NCBI RefSeq assembly: GCF_003063575.1
Contig: NZ_NESC01000001.1
Span: 62,001 to 126,000, forward strand
DNA: 64,000 nt
Source of the DNA: Limnohabitans sp. Jir72
GTDB taxonomy: Bacteria; Pseudomonadota; Gammaproteobacteria; Burkholderiales; Burkholderiaceae_C
Direction: 5' to 3'
Notes under the pieces: generated by a model
What the model was told of the DNA's origin: nothing
The model's database searches: none
What the model saw: the letters and a program-made list of their open reading frames with translations, nothing else
Translations under genes and position numbers: made by a program
Shown: positions 57,479 to 64,000 of the stretch, in pieces
Numbering within the stretch: position 1 is the stretch's first letter
Layout: each line of letters begins with the position of its first letter

Positions 57479-58903
57479 ATGTCTGCTGTATTTTCAAACC
57501 ACCTCAACGAGTTCCCTGCCGATCTGTCAGCCGACAGCCAAGTGGCCAAATTGCGCGTGCCGCCGCACTCGATTGAGGCCGAATCCAGTGTGCTGGGTGG
57601 ACTCTTGCTGGACAACGGCGCATGGGATCGCGTGGGTGATCTGCTGGTCGATAACGACTTTTACCGTCACGAACACAAACTGATTTACAGCGCCATCGGT
57701 GCCTTGATCAATGCCTCCAAGCCCGCCGATGTGATCACGGTCAGTGAGCATCTGCAAAACCAGGGCAAATCCGAAGAAATGGGGGGCTTGACCTACCTGA
57801 ACTCTTTGGCGCAATACGTCCCCAGTGCCAGCAACATTCGGCGTTACGCCGAGATCGTTCGCGAACGCTCCATCTTGCGCAAGCTGGTGACGGCCAGTGA
57901 CGAGATTTCCACCAATGCCTTCAACCCGCAGGGCAAGGCGATTGACCGCATTCTGGACGAAGCTGAGCAAAAAATCTTCAACATCGGGGAAGAGGGCTCC
58001 CGCATGAAACAGGGCTTCCAGTCCATGGACACCTTGGTCGTGGAGTTGCTCGACCGCGTTCAGGAGATGGCCGACAACCCGAACGACATCACCGGCGTGC
58101 CGACCGGTTTTTACGATCTGGACCGCATGACCTCAGGCCTCCAGCCAGGCGATATGGTGGTTTTGGCGGCGCGTCCTTCGATGGGTAAAACCGCATTTGC
58201 GATCAACATTGCGGAGCACGTGGCGCTCAACGAAGGCCTGCCTGTGGCCGTGTTCTCGATGGAGATGGGCGCATCGCAGCTGGCCGTTCGTGTGGTTGGC
58301 TCCATTGGGCGCGTGGACCAAGGGCATTTGCGAACCGGCAAGCTGACCGACGAAGAATGGCCTCGGTTGACGGAAGCCATTGAGAAGCTGCGCACGGTGT
58401 CCTTGCACATCGATGAAACCCCTGGTCTGACACCGTCCGAATTGCGTGCCAACGCCCGCCGGCTGGCGCGCCAATGTGGCAAATTGGGCTTGATCGTGGT
58501 CGACTACTTGCAGCTGATGAGTGGTTCTGGCGGCTCTGGCGGCGACAACCGCGCTACCGAGCTGGGTGAGATTTCTCGGGGCTTGAAGATGCTGGCCAAA
58601 GAGTTGCAGTGCCCGGTCATTGCCTTGTCCCAGCTCAACCGAAGCGTGGAACAGCGCACCGACAAGCGGCCCATGATGAGTGACTTGCGAGAGTCGGGTG
58701 CGATCGAGCAGGATGCCGACATCATCATGTTCATCTACCGCGACGATTATTACAACAAAGATTCCAAAGATCCGGGTGTGGCAGAGATCATCATCGGCAA
58801 ACAACGAAACGGTCCCACTGGGACCGTTCGTTTGGCATTCTTGAAGAACCTGACGCGCTTTGAAAGCCTGGCCTCAGGTGGCCTGGGCAGCGACGATTAC
58901 TGA
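57479..58903 (+). CDS. dnaB: replicative DNA helicase DnaB
   Basis: DnaB (474 residues), the hexameric fork helicase. The N-terminal domain opens VPPHSIEAESSVLGGLLLDN. A linker follows, then the RecA-like C-domain with Walker A A-R-P-S-M-G-K-T (K237), F-S-M-E-M, IVVDYLQLMSG and ALSQLNRSVEQR. No intein is present. The start ATG at 57479 is behind GTCCTG with a poor Shine-Dalgarno. It converges on the PhoH-family gene. Confidence 0.98.
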   Translation: MSAVFSNHLNEFPADLSADSQVAKLRVPPHSIEAESSVLGGLLLDNGAWDRVGDLLVDNDFYRHEHKLIYSAIGALINASKPADVITVSEHLQNQGKSEEMGGLTYLNSLAQYVPSASNIRRYAEIVRERSILRKLVTASDEISTNAFNPQGKAIDRILDEAEQKIFNIGEEGSRMKQGFQSMDTLVVELLDRVQEMADNPNDITGVPTGFYDLDRMTSGLQPGDMVVLAARPSMGKTAFAINIAEHVALNEGLPVAVFSMEMGASQLAVRVVGSIGRVDQGHLRTGKLTDEEWPRLTEAIEKLRTVSLHIDETPGLTPSELRANARRLARQCGKLGLIVVDYLQLMSGSGGSGGDNRATELGEISRGLKMLAKELQCPVIALSQLNRSVEQRTDKRPMMSDLRESGAIEQDADIIMFIYRDDYYNKDSKDPGVAEIIIGKQRNGPTGTVRLAFLKNLTRFESLASGGLGSDDY

Positions 58904-58921
58904 TCGTCGTTGCTGAGCAAC

Positions 58922-60589
58922 TCAGAGAGTTTCGCTGGCAAAGTCGGCCAAGCGAGAGCGCTCACCGCGGGCCAGCGTGATGTGACCACCGTGGGCCCAG
59001 CCCTTGAAGCGGTCCACAGCGTAGGTCAGGCCTGAGGAGCCTTCGGTCAGATAAGGCGTATCGATCTGGGCCAGGTTGCCCATGCAGATGATCTTGGTGC
59101 CCGGGCCAGCACGCGTGATCAAGGTCTTCATCTGTTTGGGCGTCAGGTTTTGCGCCTCATCGATGATCACGTACTTGTTCATGAAGGTGCGACCCCGCAT
59201 GAAGTTCATGCTTTTGATCTTGATCCGGCTCTTGATGAGCTCGTTGGTGGCAGCGCGCCCCCATTCGCCCGCATTGCCGCCATCGCCTTTGGCCAGGAAT
59301 TCCAGGTTGTCGTCCAATGCGCCCATCCAGGGGCCCATTTTTTCTTCTTCGGTGCCAGGCAGGAAGCCGATGTCTTCACCCACGCTCACGGTAGCGCGGG
59401 TCATGATGATTTCGGTGTAGCGGCGATCGTCCAGTACCTGCGTCAAGCCAGCGGCCAAAGCCATCAAGGTTTTGCCGGTGCCAGCGGTGCCTGCAAGCGT
59501 CACAAAGTCCACATCCGGATCGGTCAGCAGGTTCATGGCGAAGTTCTGCTCGCGATTGCGAGTGGTCACGCCCCAGACAGCGTTCTTTTGCGAAGTGAAA
59601 TCTTTGAGCGTGCGCAGCACCGCCGTCTTGCCTCGGATCTCAGTCACGCGGGCATACAAACTGGGCTCACCCGGTGCTTCAAAGTAGACAAACTGGTTCA
59701 TATACAGGCTGGGCACCACCGGGCCGGTGATCCGGTAATAGGTGTGTGTGCCTTGCTGCCAGCTTTCCACGGTTTTGCCGTGCTTGGTCCAAAAGTCGGT
59801 GGGCAGGGCCAAAGAGCCTGGGTAGAGCAGGTCGCCGTCTTCCAGTGTCTTGTCGTTCTGGTAGTCCTCGGCTTGCAGGCCCAAGGCGCGGGCCTTGACC
59901 CTCATGTTGATGTCCTTGGAAACCAACACCACTTCACGAGGCTTGTGCAGTTCACCCAAGGCTTTGACCACCCCCAGAATCTGGTTGTCGGCTTTGCCTT
60001 GTGGCAAGGCCAGCGGCAAGCTCAGGTCCAGCGCTTGCGTTTGGAAAAAAAGCTGCCCCAAAGCATCGGTGTAACCCGTTGTGTTCAAGGGTGACCCTTT
60101 GCCCAAGTCTGCGCCTTGGGCTGACGCAAGGGCGTCCAGCGATCGGCTGGCTTGGCGCGCATTGCGCGCCACCTCGGTCATGCCTTTTTTGTGACCGTCC
60201 AACTCCTCCAGAACAATCATGGGCAAGAAGACGTCATGTTCTTCAAACCGGAACAGACTCATCGGGTCGTGCATCAGTACATTGGTGTCCAGAACAAACA
60301 GCTTCGTTGGACCTGTATGGCGTTTGCTGCGCGTTGGTTTGGTTTTTTCGCGCGCGTTGTCACGGGACTCAGGGGCTGCAGCTTGAGGTGCGGCGGCCAA
60401 TGGTGCAGTGTTGCGAACGGCGGCGGTTTTGCTGGACTTCGCTGTGCGTTTGGCGTTACGGGACTCTTGCGATGGCACGGGCTTGCTCGTTGCCTCTGTT
60501 ACTGCGCCGTCATTGTCATCGGGCTGGGTGTCGAAAGCCTTGTGGGTCAGACGGCTGGCGCGTTGGGTGGGAGCGGGTGGCAGTGGCAT
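58922..60589 (-). CDS. PIN domain-PhoH family ATPase (PhoH2-like)
   Basis: This 555-residue fusion has a disordered, charged N-terminus (about 1-95) and a PIN ribonuclease domain (about 96-230). The PIN domain has D101 in F-V-L-D-T-N-V-L-M-H-D, E129, D201 and D226 as the likely metal site. The PhoH ATPase has Walker A G-T-A-G-T-G-K-T at 367-374, T-R-A-T-V-S-V-G-E-D-I-G-F-L-P-G and Walker B I-I-D-E-A-Q-N-L-T. PIN-PhoH proteins couple RNA cleavage to unwinding. It runs convergent with dnaB and follows the bcp terminator, so it has its own promoter. Its cellular role is uncertain. Confidence 0.92.
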   Translation of the reverse strand: MPLPPAPTQRASRLTHKAFDTQPDDNDGAVTEATSKPVPSQESRNAKRTAKSSKTAAVRNTAPLAAAPQAAAPESRDNAREKTKPTRSKRHTGPTKLFVLDTNVLMHDPMSLFRFEEHDVFLPMIVLEELDGHKKGMTEVARNARQASRSLDALASAQGADLGKGSPLNTTGYTDALGQLFFQTQALDLSLPLALPQGKADNQILGVVKALGELHKPREVVLVSKDINMRVKARALGLQAEDYQNDKTLEDGDLLYPGSLALPTDFWTKHGKTVESWQQGTHTYYRITGPVVPSLYMNQFVYFEAPGEPSLYARVTEIRGKTAVLRTLKDFTSQKNAVWGVTTRNREQNFAMNLLTDPDVDFVTLAGTAGTGKTLMALAAGLTQVLDDRRYTEIIMTRATVSVGEDIGFLPGTEEEKMGPWMGALDDNLEFLAKGDGGNAGEWGRAATNELIKSRIKIKSMNFMRGRTFMNKYVIIDEAQNLTPKQMKTLITRAGPGTKIICMGNLAQIDTPYLTEGSSGLTYAVDRFKGWAHGGHITLARGERSRLADFASETL

Positions 60590-60629
60590 GGACGTAAGCC
60601 TCTTGAAAAAGTGAAACAGATGCCGTTAA

Positions 60630-60665
60630 AAAAGAAAAAGCCGCCTGGAGGCCAAGGCGGCTTTT
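60630..60665 (-). terminator. intrinsic terminator of bcp
   Basis: On the minus strand AAAAGCCGCCT, an 8-base loop, AGGCGGCTTTTT and more T residues. It lies between bcp and the PhoH gene. Confidence 0.9.
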
Positions 60666-60750
60666 ACGTGGTGTGTGGGGCTGATGTTCACCGGCATGAA
60701 TTCATTATGCACGAGCCCTGTGACAACTTTCGAGAAATGATTTTAAAAAA

Positions 60751-61227
60751 TCATTTGGCCTTTTTCAGGTCTTTGACGGCCTTGAGGACTTCTTCCACAT
60801 GACCGGGAACCTTCAGGCCACGCCACTCTTGCTTGAGTGTGCCATCTTCGCCGATCAGGAAGGTGCTGCGCTCGATACCTTTGACCTTCTTGCCGTACAT
60901 GATCTTGTTTTTGACCACACCAAACATGTGGCACATTTTTTCTTCGGTGTCGGCGATCAGCTCGAAGGGCAGTTCCAGCTTCGTCTTGAATTCGTCGTGC
61001 GATTTCATGTTGTCGCGTGAAACGCCAAAGACCGCTGCGCCTGCTTTGACGAAGTCCTTGTACTTGTCACGAAACTGCATGGCTTCGGTGGTGCAGCCAG
61101 GGGTGTTGTCCTTGGGGTAGAAGTACAACACGACAGTTTGGCCGAGATGGGAAACGTTCGAAACTTTCAGACCGCCGGTGGCGTTCGATTCAAATTCGGG
61201 GAGGGGCTTGTTCAGAACGATCGCCAT
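60751..61227 (-). CDS. bcp: thiol peroxidase, Bcp/PrxQ family
   Basis: This 158-residue peroxiredoxin reduces hydroperoxides with thioredoxin electrons. The active site is YFYPKDNTPGCTTEAMQFRD with peroxidatic C45. The resolving cysteine five residues later in E. coli Bcp (C50) is a methionine here. The only other cysteine is C99, so the enzyme is either 1-Cys or resolves through C99. The ATG at 61227 is used; the upstream frame extension lacks family similarity. Confidence 0.95.
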   Translation of the reverse strand: MAIVLNKPLPEFESNATGGLKVSNVSHLGQTVVLYFYPKDNTPGCTTEAMQFRDKYKDFVKAGAAVFGVSRDNMKSHDEFKTKLELPFELIADTEEKMCHMFGVVKNKIMYGKKVKGIERSTFLIGEDGTLKQEWRGLKVPGHVEEVLKAVKDLKKAK

Positions 61228-61387
61228 AAAACTTTGATCTCGCTTGACTGGTTGAGCGTTTGCCACCATCGGTTGGCGTCAGCTTCGCTAAAGGCCATGA
61301 GCCTTGACAACCTGCTATTTTACTCTGAAAGCGCCAGGGTCAGATGCCCAGTATCCATGAGCAGGTCATAAGGTGGATATGCATGCT

Positions 61388-61765
61388 TTAAGGTTCGATC
61401 AAAAGCGCAGCCAGCACTCTGCGACCCTCGCTGGCCAATATGTTGTAAGTGCGACATGCGGCGGAGGTGTCCATGGATTCCAGGCCGATACCTTTCGAAA
61501 TCAAGGGAGCCATCAAGGACGCTGCTGGAAACTGCAGCCGTTTGCCGCAGCCCAAAATAACCAGCTCAATGCCGTCTTGGGCCAGAGCCTCAAAAGATTC
61601 AACGGTGAGCTGACCAAAGTTGTTGGCCTGCCAAGTCCAGGAGGGCAAACCCTCCAGACTGCTGACCACCACGGACTGCGTGTGCTTGAGTCCATTGACT
61701 TCAACCCAATCAGGTCCATAGGCATTGATGGTGGGGGCGTTGGATTTGTCGGGCTGAAGTTTCAT
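61388..61765 (-). CDS. Mth938-like (DUF498) domain protein
   Basis: This 125-residue protein matches the Mth938/Xcc1710-like fold. I-N-A-Y-G-P-D-W-V-E-V-N-G lies near the start, followed by LTVESFEALAQDGIELVILGCGKRL and a C-terminal G-I-G-L-E-S-M-D-T-S-A-A-C-R-T-Y-N-I-L. The human relative NDUFAF3 assists complex I assembly; the bacterial role is not established. It lies between alaA (divergent) and bcp. Its ATG is 110 bases from the alaA start. Confidence 0.9.
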   Translation of the reverse strand: MKLQPDKSNAPTINAYGPDWVEVNGLKHTQSVVVSSLEGLPSWTWQANNFGQLTVESFEALAQDGIELVILGCGKRLQFPAASLMAPLISKGIGLESMDTSAACRTYNILASEGRRVLAALLIEP

Positions 61766-61875
61766 GGGGTGGATCCAATGCGCGTCTTATGGCTTGTAGG
61801 CTGCAGGCCGAAACAGGCCTGAAATTGTGGTCAAATTATAGGTTTTCCCTCAATGCAACTGACTTTGGAGGCACT

Positions 61876-63117
61876 TTGAAGCCTATTCAGAAATCCGCCA
61901 AGCTCGCCAACGTCTGTTATGACATCCGCGGCCCCATCATGGACCGCGCTCGCCAGATGGAAGAAGACGGGCACAAGATCATCAAATTGAACATCGGGAA
62001 CCTGGCGGTTTTTGGTTTTGACGCGCCCGAAGAAATTCAACAAGACATGATCCGCAACCTGCCCAATTCGGCGGGCTACTCGGACAGCAAAGGCATTTTT
62101 GCAGCCCGCAAGGCGGTGATGCACGAGACCCAAAAGCAAGGCATTTTGGGCGTGACGCTGGACGACATTTACCTGGGCAACGGGGCCAGCGAATTGATCG
62201 TCATGGCCACCAATGGCTTGCTCGACGATGGCGATGAATTGTTGCTGCCGTCCCCCGATTACCCACTGTGGACCGCTGCTGCCAGTTTGTCGGGCGGCAC
62301 GCCAGTGCACTACCGCTGTGACGAAGCCAACGGCTGGATGCCTGACCTGAACGACATCCGAGCCAAAGTCACACCGCGCACCAAGGGCATCGTGGTGATC
62401 AACCCGAACAACCCAACGGGAGCCTTGTACTCAGACGCGCTGTTGCAGGGCATCGTGGCCATTGCGCGCGAACACGGCTTGGTGATTTTTGCCGATGAGG
62501 TCTACGACAAAGTTTTGTATGACGGCGTCAAGCACACCCCTTTGGGCAGCTTGTCGCAAGACGTGCTGACCTTGACGTTCAATTCCTTGTCCAAGAGCTA
62601 CCGCTCCTGCGGCTACCGTGCAGGCTGGATGGTGATCTCGGGCGATAAGAAAGTGGCCAAGGATTACATCGAGGGCCTGAACATGCTCTCGAACATGCGT
62701 TTGTGTGCCAATGTGCCCGGCCAGTGGGCCATTCAGACGGCGCTGGGTGGGCATCAGAGCATCAACGAGCTGGTGGGCGAGGGCGGTCGTCTGCGCAAGC
62801 AGCGCGACCTGGCCTATGAACTGATCACCGCCATTCCCGGCGTCAGCTGCGTCAAGCCACAAGCGGCGCTTTACATGTTTCCCAAACTCGACCCGAAGAT
62901 TTACCCGATCCAGGACGACCAAGATTTCTTCTTGCATTTGCTGGAGGAAACCAAGGTGATGTTGGTGCAAGGCACGGGTTTCAACTGGCCTGACCCTGAC
63001 CATTTCCGGATCGTGTTTTTGCCGCATGTGGACGATCTGCGCGAAGCGATTGGCCGGGTGGCCCGTTTCCTGGAAGGTGCGCGCAAGCGTTTTGGCACCG
63101 AACACCTGGTGGCCTGA
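61876..63117 (+). CDS. alaA: alanine-type PLP aminotransferase (AlaA-like)
   Basis: This 413-residue fold-type I aminotransferase is probably alanine-pyruvate:glutamate transaminase. It opens K-S-A-K-L-A-N-V-C-Y-D-I-R-G-P, as AlaA does. Motifs are YSDSKGIFAARKAV, NPNNPTGALYSDALL, F-A-D-E-V-Y-D-K and Schiff-base K240 in S-L-S-K-S-Y-R-S-C-G-Y-R-A-G-W. The start is TTG at 61876, four bases after GGAGG; the frame upstream is open but carries no conserved residues. hom follows, a usual pair in beta-proteobacteria. Confidence 0.94.
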   Translation: MKPIQKSAKLANVCYDIRGPIMDRARQMEEDGHKIIKLNIGNLAVFGFDAPEEIQQDMIRNLPNSAGYSDSKGIFAARKAVMHETQKQGILGVTLDDIYLGNGASELIVMATNGLLDDGDELLLPSPDYPLWTAAASLSGGTPVHYRCDEANGWMPDLNDIRAKVTPRTKGIVVINPNNPTGALYSDALLQGIVAIAREHGLVIFADEVYDKVLYDGVKHTPLGSLSQDVLTLTFNSLSKSYRSCGYRAGWMVISGDKKVAKDYIEGLNMLSNMRLCANVPGQWAIQTALGGHQSINELVGEGGRLRKQRDLAYELITAIPGVSCVKPQAALYMFPKLDPKIYPIQDDQDFFLHLLEETKVMLVQGTGFNWPDPDHFRIVFLPHVDDLREAIGRVARFLEGARKRFGTEHLVA

Positions 63118-63132
63118 TATTTTTAGAATCAT

Positions 63133-63151
63133 GACCCGGAATCTCCGGGTC
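63133..63151 (+). other. perfect hairpin in the alaA-hom gap
   Basis: GACCCGGA, a 3-base loop and TCCGGGTC form an 8-bp stem 20 bases before the hom ATG. No T-run follows. It could slow ribosomes or stabilise mRNA; a control role is not shown. Confidence 0.45.
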
Positions 63152-63171
63152 CAACTGTAGAAGAGAAGTCG

Positions 63172-64000
63172 ATGAAACCGATCAAAGTGGGCCTGTTGGG
63201 CATTGGTACCGTGGGCAGTGGCACTTTCAATGTGCTCCAGCGCAACCAGGAAGAAATCCAGCGCCGTGCTGGCCGTGGCATTGAAATCGCCATGGTGGCC
63301 GACCTGAATGTGGCCCGCGCCCAAGAGGTGGTGGGTGCTGGCGTGAAGGTGGTGGCCGATGCCCGTGAGGTGATCGCTAACCCGGACATCGACATCGTGA
63401 TCGAGCTGATTGGCGGCTACGGCATCGCCAAGGCCTTGGTGCTGGAAGCGATTGCCGCAGGCAAGCATGTGGTCACGGCCAACAAGGCCTTGCTGGCCGT
63501 GCATGGCACCGAAATTTTTGCGGCTGCGCAAGCCAAGGGCGTGATGGTGGCGTTTGAAGCCGCTGTGGCCGGGGGCATCCCGATCATCAAGGCGCTGCGC
63601 GAAGGCTTGACCGCCAACAGCATCCAATGGGTGGCCGGCATCATCAACGGCACCACCAACTTCATCTTGTCCGAAATGCGCGACAAGGGCCTGGACTTTG
63701 GCGTGGTGCTCAAGGAAGCGCAGCGTCTGGGTTATGCTGAAGCCGATCCGACTTTCGACATCGAAGGCGTGGACGCGGCCCACAAAGTGACTTTGATGAG
63801 CGCGATTGCTTTTGGCATTCCAGTTCAGTTCGACAAGGCCTATGTCGAAGGCATCACCAAGCTGGGTGCTGCCGACATCAAATACGCCGAGCAGTTGGGC
63901 TACCGCATCAAGCTCTTGGGCATCACCAAGCGCACGGCGCAAGGCGTGGAGCTGCGCGTGCACCCCAGCCTGGTGCCGACACAGCGTTTGATCGCCAACG
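63172..64000 (+). CDS. hom: homoserine dehydrogenase (3' end outside the window)
   Basis: The first 276 codons of homoserine dehydrogenase, which reduces aspartate semialdehyde to homoserine for threonine and methionine. The N-terminal Rossmann domain has V-G-L-L-G-I-G-T-V-G-S-G-T. V-T-A-N-K-A-L-L-A, AAVAGGIPIIKALREGL, G-I-I-N-G-T-T-N-F-I-L and EADPTFDIEGVDAAHKVTLM are the substrate-binding signatures, with the catalytic lysine in A-A-H-K. The ATG at 63172 follows GAAGAGAAG. The regulatory ACT domain would lie beyond the end. Confidence 0.96.
   Translation, partial: MKPIKVGLLGIGTVGSGTFNVLQRNQEEIQRRAGRGIEIAMVADLNVARAQEVVGAGVKVVADAREVIANPDIDIVIELIGGYGIAKALVLEAIAAGKHVVTANKALLAVHGTEIFAAAQAKGVMVAFEAAVAGGIPIIKALREGLTANSIQWVAGIINGTTNFILSEMRDKGLDFGVVLKEAQRLGYAEADPTFDIEGVDAAHKVTLMSAIAFGIPVQFDKAYVEGITKLGAADIKYAEQLGYRIKLLGITKRTAQGVELRVHPSLVPTQRLIAN

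Noticed and set aside
62431..63963. A 510-codon open frame antisense to alaA and hom
   Set aside because: It spans two well-supported genes and their gap; no motif.

Overview
The window looks like chromosomal DNA of a betaproteobacterium of the order Burkholderiales, probably a freshwater Comamonadaceae-type organism (Limnohabitans/Rhodoferax-like). This rests on gene order and protein character: phaR beside rimO, ribE-ribB(X)-ribH-nusB, rpsB-tsf-pyrH-frr, the bamA-skp-lpxD-fabZ-lpxA-lpxB-rnhB lipid A block, and divergent ppsR/ppsA. No species can be named from sequence alone. There is no IS element, integrase, phage gene, CRISPR array or rRNA. Coding density is very high, and no stretch over about 300 bases lacks a gene or a recognisable RNA.

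Region 1 (1-7945) is an exopolysaccharide locus: the start of a divergent glycosyltransferase, a receiver-phosphatase-kinase regulator (HsbR-like architecture), a long SLBB export protein, a Wzz/KpsE-type chain-length protein, a Wzx-like flippase and a Wzy-like polymerase. From about 1400 to 5400 it is clearly more AT-rich than the housekeeping DNA that follows. Region 2 (8057-11623) is dnaE. Region 3 (11715-18211, minus strand) is one tightly overlapping chain, in transcription order ribE, ribB(X), ribH, nusB, an aminotransferase, ybgC, tolQ, tolR, tolA. Neither ribD nor tolB/pal is next to it.

Region 4 (18332-26127) holds phaR, rimO, two nearly identical tRNA-Leu(CAG) genes in tandem (each with its own terminator), rnr, and a minus-strand pair nnr and amidase. 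Region 5 (26162-39394) is the translation and envelope block: rpsB, tsf, pyrH, frr, cdsA, dxr, bamA, skp, lpxD, fabZ, lpxA, lpxB, rnhB and a TrmH-family methyltransferase. uppS (normally frr-uppS-cdsA) and rseP (normally dxr-rseP-bamA) are both absent from their usual places. Region 6 (39468-50225) holds carA-carB, greA, yhbY, rlmE, ftsH, folP and glmM.

Region 7 (50263-55766) contains divergent ppsR/ppsA and a large sodium:solute symporter. Region 8 (55775-58903) is rpsF-priB-rpsR-rplI followed by dnaB, with a perfect DnaA box in front of dnaB. Region 9 (58922-64000) contains a PIN-PhoH ATPase, a Bcp peroxiredoxin, a Mth938-domain protein, an AlaA-type aminotransferase and the first 276 codons of homoserine dehydrogenase.

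Recurring regulatory themes are ATGA/TGATG translational coupling, TTG or GTG starts confirmed by Shine-Dalgarno spacing (carA, ftsH, alaA, priB, phaR), and intrinsic terminators placed between co-directional genes close to the next ribosome-binding site (rpsB|tsf, frr|cdsA, carB|greA, ftsH|folP). I found no wholly new multi-gene system. The best leads are the HsbR-like regulator heading the polysaccharide operon, the two missing envelope genes, a probable PhaR autoregulatory site, a shared bidirectional -10 at yhbY/rlmE, and the greA and cdsA leader terminators.
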